The notes: a model not told the origin generated them from the letters alone. A stretch of 64,000 nt of DNA from Atrina japonica (GCA_030159075.1 BROG01000476.1:434001-498000); one strand, 5' to 3'; positions 1-11,515 are shown, numbered from the stretch's first letter. Translations and numbers: made by a program.

Positions 1-3000
1 CCGTTTTTCGGGAAATAGATGGGGACTGTTTATTTTTCGCGATACAATTTTGATCTTTTTCACTTTTAAGTGTGGTTTTCCTGACACCTTTATCGGACAA
101 ACCGTACGTTTTACTTGTTGTAATTTGTGAGCTACTTGATCTACGTGAACAAACCGGTTGACCGGAAGTATCTGTTGTCGTTGGTCCAACATTTACCATA
201 TTTCCTTTATTTTTGCCGACACCTGATGTCATCTTATTTTCGTTGCTTAACTTTCTTGATATGCTTGGACTCGGAGTTTTAGATTTACTATCGCGTAATC
301 TTGTTATATTTTCAGATCTTGCACTGGTTATACCGCTTGTTTTGGACGGAGGTTTTTGCAACGCGGACACCGATTTTGGCATAACAAGTTTACTGGAAGA
401 TCGTTTTTGTGTAGAAAGTGTTGAGTTTTGATTTCTATTAACTTTTGAAATTGTTGCACTTTTGTCATTACCTATGTTGCCATTTGACAATCTTTTTGCA
501 TTTGAGAGTTTTTGGTCAGAATTGTCGCTGACCTTTGGCTCAGAAAAATCTTGCTTCTTCGAATTATCAGTATGTTGAAATCCGCCTTTGTTTTGCATTC
601 CATTGTCAGAATCAATCTTAGAATCAATGGCTTCAGTGTTTTGACTTCCTTGCTCGCCCCCATTGTTTTGTGTTTGTATTACATGTGTATACAATCGATG
701 TTCATAGGGTTCGGAAGATGCATGTATTTGATGTAATCCAATCCCCGGGTAATTATTTACACCATCTAATATTATTTGAGCTTTATCACATAGACCGTCG
801 ATATTAATTGATGTATTATCACATGTCGTCTGCTCTTGACTGCACTTGTCCGACGTCGTGTTGTTGTCTGTTTCTCTTCTGATTTCATCACAATGGACAG
901 ATTTATATTCGTCTGATTTATTGTCTGAGTAATAATCCATTGTTATACTTTGAACATTGTCTGACCTTTCAGAATACTTTGTATCAATATTGTTAGTTTC
1001 GTATTTATCATTACTAACATCGCCATTGTCATCATTCTTAACTGCATCATTTGCCCATTGTTGTTCTCCTGCGTTTTGCATATGCACATTATTGCAGTTC
1101 ATCTCATTTCCAATTTCATCAAAGAGTTTTGTCATTTGTTTTGAGTTATTGCCAGAAATACTTCCGTCTCTGTTTTTTGCAATTGATGCAGATTGGTCGC
1201 AAGAATCGATTTCAAGTTTTGACGTAAAATCTTGCCCATTATGTCCGATTAATTCGCAATTTTCTGTATGCTTTTTACAAATATTAATGTTTTCGTCGCC
1301 TTTATTTCGTAATTGACTTTGGCTGCCGTTTGCATGTGCATCCGAATGATAACAATCGATTGCGGAATAGTTTTCAAATAAATCCGATTTGTAGACTGTA
1401 TCAGAACTCTTACCAACATGGGATATGATTTCTCTGTGGGAATCTTCACATACACTTACTTTCACTGATTTATCTAACTCTTGATTCAACGTATTTATCT
1501 TTACGTCTTTACCTGGTTTTGATAGTTTCTCTGTCGTAATTGAATTTCCATCCTTGCTTTTTTCACTCAAGTTTGCTGAATTTTGCGTGTTAAGTATAAC
1601 ACAATCAGACGAGATAGATACAGAAGAACATATTTCTCCTCTCTCCTTGATATTGACTGGCGTTTGTTGTCTATAACCATTAATGTATGTTGCCCCTCTG
1701 TGGGATGTTGGATTATTGTTTAATGGTGGATAATTAGATAAACTTTGACTTACATCTCTTAACCTGTTTAAGTTTTGGATATCATCACTGTACAATCTGT
1801 CATCAGTTGTACTTACGCTTTCGACTTCAACTATATCGCTGTTTTCATTTTCATTGTATGGGAAATCCAACGTCTCTACGTCTGATGTAATTTCATCATC
1901 AACTGCAATGTTAGCGCAATTCGTCAGTGTTTGAATTTTATTTTTATCATCGTTTTTAGATGCTGTAACTGATTTTTCGGTCACTTTTACAAGTGAAGAC
2001 TTTGAACATTTGTTTACCTTTTTCACCGATGATATATCCGTACAATCAGGTAATGTTAAATCGTCTTCACTTTCAATACCTGTTGTAGCTTTGTAATCAA
2101 GCGTTGATCCATTGCATAAAACATATTTGGAGTTCGATGAAATTTTCGGCAAACTGTTATTCATCTCACAAAAGATTGCATCGCTATTCAGCTCATATCC
2201 CCCGTCTTTACCTCGAGCTGATTTTTCACATTGGGTATTAACTGTATTCCTTTCAATAGATATGGGATTGTCTGTATTAGCACTTATTCCTATAGGTTGG
2301 TCTAATACCGACTGATAAGATCCTTTAATACTATATTTGTCCTCTTCAGTTTGAATACCTTGTCCTGAAACCTTTTGTTCTGTTTGAATTTTTTCTTGAC
2401 ATATCAGTTTTCCTCCTGGTTGTATTTTTTGATGACACAAACAAATACAGCTGGTATCTAATTCAGCCTTGGAATGTTCAGAAACAATAGGGCGATTTGT
2501 ATCCTTTAAAACAATACCCGTTGATAAACAATAACAGGTTTTAATCTGCTGACAACGATTTGAACATACGCTCTTACCATGGGATGAGCCTGCAGCGTTT
2601 ACAAGCTTAATATTCAGAGGCTCCGCTAATGAACTATCAATAAATCCAGATGATATTGTGTGATTATTATTAATATTTTCATACTGCTCACAGCTTGAAA
2701 TAACATCTTCAGATTTGTCTTCGCTAAGCTGGTCTTTGTATGTAGGCGGTTCTAGTCCCGTATTCCAATACACATACGAACTTATTCTGTTTTCTAATTG
2801 ATCAAATGTTCCTGCTTTTAATCCGCCTAGAGCATTGTCCCTAATTAGAGTCTTTTTGCTACCTTCATAATAACTGTGTCTTCTGTTAATTTGTCCCCGC
2901 GTGGTTACATCTGCCGCGGTTAACGGAATTGCCCGTCCGCGAGCTTCAGTGTAATCATGTACATTTAAACTATTATTTACATGAACAGGTAAATGTTCTT

Positions 3001-4588
3001 TAGGTGAGCTTACCTGTGACTTGTCAGTTGACGTGCAGTTTATGTTTACATTTGTCACATCCTGTCTGTGCAATTTCGTCTCAGTTCTTGGTATTTTACT
3101 CGTTCTTACACACGCGATTTTATCCTTTATATTGTCACTGTGTTCACCTGGAGATTTCTTAGTGATATATCTATTACAGGTATTGGTCTTTATATGTTTA
3201 TCTCTAAGCACGTGTTTACTTGCACTAGTAATTCCACTACACTTGTCAGATGAATTAGACTTCATAGGTATATTGTCTTGAAGTTTATCTTGTTTTGCAC
3301 AAATATTTGTATCTTTAGTTTTACCGTCATCCTCGTGTTTGATTTTTAACTTGTCTTTCGTTACATCACTTTGTTTATCTTTTGCAGTGCATACTGGATC
3401 CATTGCATATTTGGTCGCTAAGTTACCACAAATATTACCTCGTATAGAACTTTGTAATTTGCAATTGAATGTTTCATTTTGTAGTTTTCCACTTTGAGAG
3501 ACATTATTCCGAACATTGATTCGAGAGAGTTTTGTATTTGTAGTGTATAGGTGCAAAGTTTGTCCAACACCAACAGTCTGTGCACTTGGTTTTTCTGTCT
3601 GCTTATTATTACAGCTATCTGCAGAAATTGATCGTTTCATAGTACGTGCATCTGTTTGCTCTCCTACCGACTTGTTTCCCGAAAGTGAATCTTTATAAAC
3701 AAATACTTCAATCGAATTACTAGATGATCGACATTTGTCTGCAATGTACGTCTTTTCTGAGGTTGTTTCATTTACTTTGATAACTTCCGAGGATTCACCG
3801 ACAGAGTTTATGGTTTTATTAGTGACAATATTTTTAGAATCATATTCAACCCTGTCAGTCTGCAATGTTGATTTTGATTTCCGAGCTGCAGAAGAAACTA
3901 CACGCGCTGCTGACACACAGGATTCTGTACTATTGGAATCGTTCGACTGATGGACAAGGTGCTCGGGGCAGTTGCTGTCTACTTTAATCACTTGGTTGCT
4001 CACATCATTTGTACTACCAATACTTTCACCACTGTTTGTTTTATTATCTTTACATACTTCAAGGTACTCAGAAGAAGTAGATCTCCTGGCAGTCATAGCA
4101 CACTTCCTAGTGAATCGGTCTGATTTGCATAATGCGCTCTCTGTTTTGATTTTGGAGAAATTGGAACTAGAAAATATCCTAGAACTGGTGCCCCTGCACA
4201 TCCTTTTCTCTTCACTTTGTTTGGTATCATTGGCAACATTCCGTTTTTCATTACTCACGCCCAGCTTATTGATTTTTACGTAATCCACAGGGCAACCTTT
4301 TGTTTTTGATTGGTTTATTGGGTAACTTGAGATATTCATGTTATTACCATTCAGTCCTCGTGTTCGGCTCGTATTTCTCTTCCCGGCTTCGTATATAGGG
4401 TCCATGCTTGCTGATTGTGGTTTATATCCATTACACATTCTGATAACTCCATTAAAATAATTTTCATTAGGTGCTGGACGTGTAATTGCCTTGTAATTAA
4501 CTCGTGGTCGAACGCTGAGTCTGTTAGATCGGTCCGCCAAGGCACGTCTGAAAATATCGTCTGAATAAATCTCAAAGTTATGAGTCAT
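1..4588 (-). CDS. Giant uncharacterised, probably disordered protein (N-terminal 1,529 codons; runs off window)
   Basis: A single open frame starts at the ATG at 4588-4586 and stays open to the window edge, ending in phase with one spare base. I read it through and rechecked the frame near residues 608, 675 and 1131 without meeting a stop. The start has A at -3 and an in-frame TAA 24 nt upstream. The protein is very rich in Ser, Asn, Lys, Asp, Thr and Glu with few hydrophobic runs, so mostly intrinsically disordered. No signal peptide or membrane segment is visible. The N-terminal 70 residues look more ordered (FEIYSDDIFRRALADRSNR). Residues about 560-615 form another less biased block (RRHSYYEGSKK, then YVYWNTGLEPPTY). 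Residues 675-725 hold a Cys cluster. The far end is basic and Ser-rich, with the motif SPSISRK twice. I do not recognise the family. With no stop or splice exit seen, a large intronless exon of a lineage-specific gene is most likely. Confidence 0.75.
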   Translation of the reverse strand, partial: MTHNFEIYSDDIFRRALADRSNRLSVRPRVNYKAITRPAPNENYFNGVIRMCNGYKPQSASMDPIYEAGKRNTSRTRGLNGNNMNISSYPINQSKTKGCPVDYVKINKLGVSNEKRNVANDTKQSEEKRMCRGTSSRIFSSSNFSKIKTESALCKSDRFTRKCAMTARRSTSSEYLEVCKDNKTNSGESIGSTNDVSNQVIKVDSNCPEHLVHQSNDSNSTESCVSAARVVSSAARKSKSTLQTDRVEYDSKNIVTNKTINSVGESSEVIKVNETTSEKTYIADKCRSSSNSIEVFVYKDSLSGNKSVGEQTDARTMKRSISADSCNNKQTEKPSAQTVGVGQTLHLYTTNTKLSRINVRNNVSQSGKLQNETFNCKLQSSIRGNICGNLATKYAMDPVCTAKDKQSDVTKDKLKIKHEDDGKTKDTNICAKQDKLQDNIPMKSNSSDKCSGITSASKHVLRDKHIKTNTCNRYITKKSPGEHSDNIKDKIACVRTSKIPRTETKLHRQDVTNVNINCTSTDKSQVSSPKEHLPVHVNNSLNVHDYTEARGRAIPLTAADVTTRGQINRRHSYYEGSKKTLIRDNALGGLKAGTFDQLENRISSYVYWNTGLEPPTYKDQLSEDKSEDVISSCEQYENINNNHTISSGFIDSSLAEPLNIKLVNAAGSSHGKSVCSNRCQQIKTCYCLSTGIVLKDTNRPIVSEHSKAELDTSCICLCHQKIQPGGKLICQEKIQTEQKVSGQGIQTEEDKYSIKGSYQSVLDQPIGISANTDNPISIERNTVNTQCEKSARGKDGGYELNSDAIFCEMNNSLPKISSNSKYVLCNGSTLDYKATTGIESEDDLTLPDCTDISSVKKVNKCSKSSLVKVTEKSVTASKNDDKNKIQTLTNCANIAVDDEITSDVETLDFPYNENENSDIVEVESVSTTDDRLYSDDIQNLNRLRDVSQSLSNYPPLNNNPTSHRGATYINGYRQQTPVNIKERGEICSSVSISSDCVILNTQNSANLSEKSKDGNSITTEKLSKPGKDVKINTLNQELDKSVKVSVCEDSHREIISHVGKSSDTVYKSDLFENYSAIDCYHSDAHANGSQSQLRNKGDENINICKKHTENCELIGHNGQDFTSKLEIDSCDQSASIAKNRDGSISGNNSKQMTKLFDEIGNEMNCNNVHMQNAGEQQWANDAVKNDDNGDVSNDKYETNNIDTKYSERSDNVQSITMDYYSDNKSDEYKSVHCDEIRRETDNNTTSDKCSQEQTTCDNTSINIDGLCDKAQIILDGVNNYPGIGLHQIHASSEPYEHRLYTHVIQTQNNGGEQGSQNTEAIDSKIDSDNGMQNKGGFQHTDNSKKQDFSEPKVSDNSDQKLSNAKRLSNGNIGNDKSATISKVNRNQNSTLSTQKRSSSKLVMPKSVSALQKPPSKTSGITSARSENITRLRDSKSKTPSPSISRKLSNENKMTSGVGKNKGNMVNVGPTTTDTSGQPVCSRRSSSSQITTSKTYGLSDKGVRKTTLKSEKDQNCIAKNKQSPSISRKT

Positions 4589-4694
4589 GTTCACTGATTC
4601 AATAATAAATTAATGATTTGATCAAGTATGTAAATTAATTAATATATCTTTTTCAGGACATGTCACGTTAAAACGGGTTTCCATTTTAATCGCT

Positions 4695-4901
4695 TTATTT
4701 TCGGATGGCAATATTGGAAGATGAATAACCCATATAATCGAGTCGATTAGGAATGACTGGAAATTCCTCACAGTAAAATCGATGCTGGAGTTTCACAGCA
4801 TTTTCACATTTGTCATCAAACTTTTTTCGCCTCAGAATAACCATCACACAATGGTTGATGCTGTTCTTTGACAAGGTTATGTAACAGTCATGAATTATTA
4901 C
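4695..4901 (-). CDS. Possible terminal exon of an unknown minus-strand gene
   Basis: On the minus strand a pyrimidine-containing tract ends in TTATTGCAG at 4902-4910 and is followed by a 68-residue open frame (starting VIIHDCYITLS, ending SSSNIAIRK) and a TAA. The stop overlaps a perfect AATAAA (CGAAAATAAAGC), so stop codon and poly(A) signal would be fused. The peptide contains four Cys and a basic RRKKF stretch and matches no family I know. No convincing upstream exon was found between 4.9 and 9 kb. It lies just upstream of the start of the giant ORF on the same strand, so if real it marks the 3' end of a separate gene. Chance is a serious alternative. Confidence 0.22.
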   Translation of the reverse strand, partial: VIIHDCYITLSKNSINHCVMVILRRKKFDDKCENAVKLQHRFYCEEFPVIPNRLDYMGYSSSNIAIRK

Positions 4902-4910
4902 CTGCAATAA

Positions 4911-6400
4911 CGAAAAATATGTAACCTCAAGTACACGAGTATAAAATGCTAAAAAGTAATTTCGAATTTTCAAAAGAAGTTACTGATACGGTTATAACTG
5001 TTACGTAATGAGACATGTCGATTGGATGGTTCCCGACATCTGCCGAAAATGAAAAACTGTCAACATATAATTACATATTCCAAACTATTAATTTATCATA
5101 ACACAAATATACACAACATCGTGTAGATAAAAGTTTACATACACACTCATATTTTCTGTTGAATAATCCATAATTTGAATGCTAATATAACCAGTCAACA
5201 CATGATGTAGTGTAATTACAAAGGTTCTGTAGTCTGGAAACAACATGTCCATCAATACCACACGTGACAGTACCGTTGTTGTTGATAATACTTTGTAAGG
5301 TCCCATACATACAATTAATCTAACACATTTTATATCTGCCATGCGTACAATAATGTACCACTGATAGTACTAATGTGATTGGATCGCATATCCAGTCATT
5401 GGTTTTACACATCTAACGGTGTCTGATGTACAGATAAATATACATATACATGTATTTCAATTTTAGAAAAAAAAATAATGAAACACACCTACAAAGAACT
5501 GAGTGATATAAAAATCAATGTTTTATCTTTTATATAGAGTGCTGAGCACATCGTATTTTGTATTTAAGATGTTACGTGCATGGTACTAATATCGCGTCAT
5601 CTTCTTCCTGACGACAAAATACAAATACATTGTATGATTTTTTTAAAGATAAAATATCGTAAAATTGCATTTGATATGTTCATTGATTATTTTATCCATA
5701 GCCTACAGCTAAATGTTTGTTATAATCTTATGCGTTGTCTGACTGCACATTTGCTATACTTCACATGGCGATTTTATGATTTTGTACGTCTTGTGATCGA
5801 CTTAAGTTTAAAATTAACATTTGCTTAAACATTTGTTCTTCATGTACTTCTACGATGTATCCGGCAATCTTCAATAATTTTAAATCAACGTTAATAATCT
5901 TCGTTCAAAGCTTTCGATTTGTTTGTTTTTATACCTCGTTCGTAGCTTTACACTCGCTAACCATTTACTTTTCGTGTAGTTGTACTACAATATACATGTA
6001 TATGTATATTCTCTCCATTCTGTATTCTAATTTTACATTATCTACACTGTAAGCATCGATCATAGCTTAATGTTTGTTTATTTTATACATCTTTCAAAGC
6101 TTTACATCATTTAAATTTTGTTTTCATAGTTTCCAATTTAATTAAATTTTTCGCACGTCCATAGGTTACTACCCTAGCCTTACTTTGTGAAATATTTACA
6201 TTTATCTTTCATAGATTTACGTATCTTGAAGTTGATATATCAAATCTGAAATATTACAAACGTCCGTAGCTCGTCCACAACTACATTTTCTCTAACATAA
6301 TTCATTAATTGTTTGTTGACAATTTGTTTCTTATTTCTTTGCCTATGTTTCGTCCAGATATTTTTAGCAAGGTTTGTATTTTACTTCCTTTTCTGCCTGT
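4911..6400. other. AT-rich stretch with no recognisable gene
   Basis: I see only short, unconvincing frames and low-complexity pieces such as acatgtatatgta. Some of it could be introns or 5' sequence of the possible gene ending at 4695. Confidence 0.5.
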
Positions 6401-6404
6401 TTTT

Positions 6405-6470
6405 CTCTGGAAACCAAGAGGTGGGGTCAGGTGCCATGGAGGAGTAAGCAACTGTCCGAAGTATGGCTGT
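6405..6470 (-). mobile_element. Penelope-like element 3' fragment
   Basis: The string aaccaagaggtggggtcagg, followed by tgccatggaggagtaagc, is the reverse complement of the segment at 9371-9425 and recurs at 55660-55710. In the copies at 54.1-54.9 and 55.6-56.2 kb this segment lies downstream of Penelope-type reverse transcriptase codons, so it is the 3' part of that family. Confidence 0.5.
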
Positions 6471-6839
6471 AAATGATATTTGTCTATTTTTATATGACCA
6501 ATCGTTGTTCTTTAATTTCATTTTCTCTCTTTCATCCTTCGTCTGCAAAGTGTTACTTATAGTTTATAGCTTTTTATCGATTGTCTACTCGTTTATACAT
6601 TATTAACGGGTTTATTCAACCCCAAAGCCTGACTTTTTCTGTAGATAACTCGACGTTTAGTTTTTATATTTGCTATAATTTTCACGCTGTCTATTATTTT
6701 ACACTAGCAATGGGCTGTGTTTTGCATTTCCATTTAATCATTTCATGCATTATCAAATATTTGGAAATATCTATTCCAGTAAGATTTGGACAAAGCAAAT
6801 GTTAATCTTCAAATATCTTCATAGCAGAACATATTTCTT

Positions 6840-7100
6840 TTTAAATCCATATAGAGAGATACGCGACGCACCATGGCTTGATACTAACGTTTCTTGATAA
6901 CAATTATCGTTCAAGCCCCGTAGGAACCTAAGCTGATTTTGTGAGAAAGTTTGCCAGTTTACTTGCGAAAGGTCGATGGTCTCTTCCCGGGTACATAGTA
7001 ACCGGGTTCTCACCACTAAACAATGGCCGCCACCATATAACTGAACAAAAAATTGAGTGTGGCGTAAAGCACCACCAAGACAAGCAAAAAAAACAAAACA
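6840..7100 (+). mobile_element. tRNA-derived SINE, family A (degraded head)
   Basis: The body gtgagaaagtttgccagttt, then the cttcccgggtac block, 'ccaccatataactga' and the tail 'gagtgtggcgtaaagcacc' are shared with copies at 8640, 10725, 16005 and 60460. The tRNA-like head is eroded (ttcaagcccc where a B box is expected). The tail runs into A-rich repeats. Confidence 0.65.
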
Positions 7101-7849
7101 AAACAAAACAATCATCAAGTTTTTACTTTTGAGTTTCGCATTTTATTACGTGTATATCATAAAGTGCGTCGTCAGTCGTACTGTCATTGACAATAAGATG
7201 ATAATATCCGGACGATACTAAAATCCAACACGATCAGAACAACAACCATTCCAAAACTCTAAATGTTTACGTCTAGACATTAAATCATGTCAACAAGAGA
7301 AAATGGCGTCAAATGGCTAAACACAGTAAATCAAAAACGTAAAATGACTCGGATTCTTATTTCTATATGATGTTAATGTTAGTTTTATACACTGTTTGCT
7401 TTAAAGTTTATATATATGTTTAAAGTAAAACCAGTGTGTAATTACTTTTCTAAATTAATTAAGTGCAACTATTAGCCTTGTTATTACCAGTAGAAAATGT
7501 ATAATTATAATTTATATTAAACATGTCCTACTGTAAAAATTGACCATGTGCAAGTAAACCTATAATGTAAGATGTCTTTTCCAACGGACTGGACTTTCTA
7601 TATTGTATAACTGACCATTGGCAATTCCCCTACAGTGTAAGATGATTTTACATATGAACTGTTTTTTATACATTGTATTATCAAGAAGCCCAATAGGTCT
7701 TGACGGTCACCGAAGCAAACACACGATACAGTGAGAATTGACTTGATAAGTGGTTCATAAAAAGATTTTTTAAAGATGTAAGAACGTTGGGGCCTTTTTG
7801 GAGCCCATATGAGTCTTAGCACCATTTCATTTGCAGACATTAGGGAGCT

Positions 7850-8480
7850 TCCATAATTTGAAAGTCATTTGATCATTGATTCATGCGAAGATTTTACCTA
7901 GCCCCTCCCCTTTTCGTTTGCAAACTCTTTGCGGATTCATAAGGGGATACGCCATGTCAGTTTTGGTTAAAATTTACCTACTGTATTTTGAGAATAAGTT
8001 GAAAATTTCTCAAATTTGACAAACAACCAATGTTTCTTGTTATTTTTGTGTTTGTGACCTTGACGTTTGATCCTATGACTTTGACATTTTGTCAAAATGA
8101 TCTTTAGATAATTCCTAACAACGTTCACATTTATCTTTGTAAGAAAGTCAATAAGTTTCCAGTTATATTTGCATATTGACTTAACAATCATACATGCAAA
8201 ATGTGACAGTCATCTGATTATTGGTTCATGAGAAGATGATTTATAAAGTTTTGGGCCTTTTTGGCCCCTTTTGGTGACCTTTCATTCGCAAAAGTTATGC
8301 GGGTTCGCATAGGGGATGCTTTCTGTCAAGTTTGGTTAAAATTGGCTCACTGGTTATTGACAAGAAGTCGAAAATGTGAAACGTTAACAACGGATGATGC
8401 ATGGCGGATGACGCACGACGGATTACGGCAGACAAAAAGCGATTGTAATAGGTCACCTAAAGCCTGTGTCTCATGTGACC
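7850..8480. repeat. Dispersed 'gaccttgacctttgac / caataggtcac' repeat
   Basis: Two related halves ('ttcatgcgaagattt...ggggatacgcc...ttggttaaaa' near 7880-7970 and 'ttcatgagaagatga...ggggatgc...ttggttaaaa' near 8227-8345) flank a 'tgaccttgacgtttgatcct' segment. The same vocabulary recurs at 52.8-53.7 kb and, as 'aagtgacctattgtgatca', at 47.6 kb. No coding capacity. It is probably a non-autonomous element family. Confidence 0.5.
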
Positions 8481-8639
8481 TAAAACCTGACCATTTGCAA
8501 GTTAATTATAACATATTAACATAAAATGTCTTTTACTACGAACTGGACTTTAACATTGTAAAAACTTACCTATTGCACGTTAGATTTACATATGCCCAAT
8601 GAAGATTTACATGAAATAAATACAGTTTTGATTTTGAAT

Positions 8640-8850
8640 AGTGTTTTACGCCACACTCAACAATGTTTAATCATATGGAGGCTGCCAGGTTTTAATGGTG
8701 AAGGAGAAAACACGGTTACCCGGGAAGAGACCACCGACCTTCCATAAGTAAACTGGCAAACTTTCTCACCAAAATCAACTTAGGTCCAAACGGGGCTCGA
8801 ACCTGCGCCGACTAGATGTGAAAGACTCCATGGTGCAAAGCGGGATCCAA
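8640..8850 (-). mobile_element. tRNA-derived SINE, family A
   Basis: On the minus strand the head carries a good RNA polymerase III B box (GGTTCGAGCCC in 'gcgcaggttcgagccccg'), followed by the shared body (gagaaagtttgccagtttac, cttcccgggtaac) and the 'gagtgtggcgtaaaacac' tail. Most complete minus-oriented copy in the left half. Confidence 0.72.
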
Positions 8851-9092
8851 CCCCAGCATTGTGCAATTTCATTATATAGTGAGTAAAGACAGTTATACAA
8901 TATACTGTAACAATATACTTACTAAATGATGAAATTGCATCATGCTGGGTTTTGGATTATAAAAAATTTCAGTAAAATGGCAGAAACTTTTAACTAAACG
9001 TTACAACTCGAGTAAAATCATCATATGTACAATTAACAGCATCAGCAACCATTCACACATTCATCTTTGTGTGTATAGGTTAACGTACACGC

Positions 9093-9094
<2 letters not shown>

Positions 9095-9160
<66 letters not shown>
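9095..9160. repeat. (TA)n microsatellite
   Basis: About 33 uninterrupted TA units followed by a T run. Confidence 0.95.
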
Positions 9161-9167
<7 letters not shown>

Positions 9168-9231
9168 TGTAGTCTTCAGTTAAACAAGCTGTTATCATGT
9201 TAAAATTCAGTGTATCAAACGATTACTCTGT

Positions 9232-9500
9232 TTCACTAGGTGAAATGTTGAGTTGCCTTTTCGTTGGCGGTTGTTGAGACGTCTGTACCAATTGTGACGA
9301 GGATACACTCCTCACGTATTTCATTGGACTTGACTGTGGACTCACGGAGGGTGTGACCGGTCGACAGGGGATGCTTACTCCTCCATGGCACCTGATCCCA
9401 CCTCTTGGTTTCCAGAGGTCCGTGTTTGTCCATTTTTACAGGATTTGTATCTATGTCCTGGACATTCTATTGATTTATACTTTGGTATCTGAGATTTTTT
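9232..9500 (+). mobile_element. Penelope-like element 3' fragment
   Basis: Contains the block ccggtcgacaggggatgctt, then the 'actcctccatggcacctgat' segment and 'ggtccgtgtttgtcca', shared with the end of the reverse-transcriptase fragments at 54.6-54.85 kb (plus) and 55.6-55.85 kb (minus). No RT codons remain here. Confidence 0.6.
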
Positions 9501-9599
9501 ATAATCTCTCTCTCTCTCTCCTCAATTTACGCATTCTTCAGTCTATGATTTATCACCGATCAGTTAAATTTTACAGCATAGAAGATTAATACTACAATG

Positions 9600-10680
9600 A
9601 ACATTTACTTCTCTTTGCTTCGTGGTACATGTATTTAGAACAGTAGTCTAATATCTATTTTTTTTTTCGGTATAAGCACATTTAAGTTGTTTTAAAACAG
9701 AGGTGTGCTTTTCATCTTATACTAGTATTGATATATCTGTATCATTTTTAAGTTAAGTGTTACTATAAAGGTCAAATATGTCGTAAGTCTTGAAATATAA
9801 AGTATCTAATAATTATACAGTACACATTATTCACACTAGTTACACCTATGTTAGCTCTCAGTCGCAGATGATGTGTATACCTCTAATAGACCAAAAATGT
9901 ATTATCGTGAAAACCCGAATGTGAACCAAATTTTTGCACATCAGAATCTGATTACTGTACAGTCGGACATTTTCGCTCCCGTTTTATTTTTGCTAATATC
10001 GTCCTTAGATAAAGGGCAAATTTAATATGACAGCGAAATATCCATGTAAAATAAGTTAGGTATGGACATACCTCGTTACTTGTCATCTACGAGACTGGTA
10101 TTTTATGGCGAACTGAAGACGGGATGAATAATGTCGTCTGTCATAAAAGGGCGAAAATAAATACATGTATAGGAGAAAAATCCCAGGTCTACGATAGGAC
10201 AAAGATTTCAATGAAACAATATGAGTGGCGTGATTTATCAAACAATTCACGGTGGCATTAAATTTGCTTAAAAGGTTCCCTTGAAAATGTTATACTGGTG
10301 TCTGTAAAGCAAAATGAATAACCATCGTAGATGATGTGGCCTTCATGAAATCTTCATGAAATCTTAGTCAAAAAGACGGAATATCATATTGATATACAAT
10401 GACAATGATTAATCGAAAAATTTATAAATAGCAGTGGTACTCGATTACTTAGAATGTTCCCCAGAAACGATTAATGGTCATGTAATGTTCTAATTATTGA
10501 ATTACAAAAATCAATTTACTCCAACCACTAAGTAAATTTTTTTACTAAAAAAACTCGAGAGTCATGGAAACTGTTACCCCGGTTAATTATTGTAATGGTA
10601 TATCGCTTTAATGATATTGGTGGAATTGATTTCGAGGTAATTCTGTATTGCAACATAATGTTCATGTGTAAATGGTGAAT
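9600..10680. other. No recognisable gene or repeat family
   Basis: AT-rich sequence with stops in all frames. I see nothing that I can name. Confidence 0.5.
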
Positions 10681-10719
10681 ACTAACTAACATATATAAGT
10701 TAAATTGACTACTTGTTTG

Positions 10720-10930
10720 TGTTGTTTATTTTCCCGCCACACTAAAAAATTGTTACATAGCAGCAAGCTGTTCCTAATGGTAAAGGAGAGACCACCGGCC
10801 TTTCGCAAAACTGGCAAACATCCCCACAAAATCGGATTAGGTTTCAACAGGGTTCGAATCCGCTCTGACTTGAGGAAGGACAATCCAAGGTTAAAAGCGG
10901 AATGCTCGGACACGGAAGCCCCAAATGGAC
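10720..10930 (-). mobile_element. tRNA-derived SINE, family A
   Basis: Minus-oriented copy with a diverged 'cgccacac' tail complement at the left, the 'gagagaccaccggcctttcg' and 'aactggcaaac' body, and a B-box-like gggttcgaatccg near the right end. More diverged than the copy at 8640. Confidence 0.6.
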
Positions 10931-11220
10931 TAAGCCTACTTATACTTCTATTCCTAGTTATCATTGTTTTACATTTTGTGGCTTGAACACCAGTCAGTTT
11001 TAGGTAGACTGAGATAAATATCTCACTTTCATTCACCCTTCACATTTTCATATTATATAAGTACAATAATCACTACTTATTTGAGAGAGAGATAAGCCAT
11101 TCATCAGCGTTTTAAAGTCCCATAACTCTGGCAAACATTTCCGAATAATGATCATATCCAAACATATACAGGAAATGATTGTTACAAAGCTTAAATTGTT
11201 TGAAGGAAACCAAAATGTGT

Positions 11221-11515
11221 CATACAGACAAACAGAAAACCAGATAAATGAAGAAACAAGCAGACCAAAACCATCTCATTCCTGTGTATATGTGTGGTTT
11301 ACAGACAACCAGAAAATTGGATAAATGAACAACCTAGCAGACCAAATCCTCCTCACTCCTGTGTATATGTGTGGCATATAGACAAACAGAAAATCGGATA
11401 AATGAACGAACAAGCGGACCAAAAACCCCTCACTCCTGTTTATATGTGTGGAATACAAACAGAAAATCGGATAAATGATCAAACAAGCAGACCAAATTCC
11501 CCTCACTCCTGTGTA
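11221..11515. repeat. 76-78 bp tandem repeat, four copies
   Basis: Four units each contain 'gacaaacagaaaat(c)ggataaatga', 'caagcagaccaaa', 'cctcactcctgtgtatatgtg', beginning near 11227, 11303, 11381 and 11455. The frames open through it on the minus strand are a by-product of the repeat. Confidence 0.85.

Noticed and set aside
213..4283. Several plus-strand frames of 60-119 codons in the first 4.3 kb
   Set aside because: They are antisense shadows of the 1,529-codon minus-strand frame, with the hydrophobic composition expected of a complement to polar codons.
5088..5342. 84-codon minus frame
   Set aside because: Composition and lack of motif or splice context look random.
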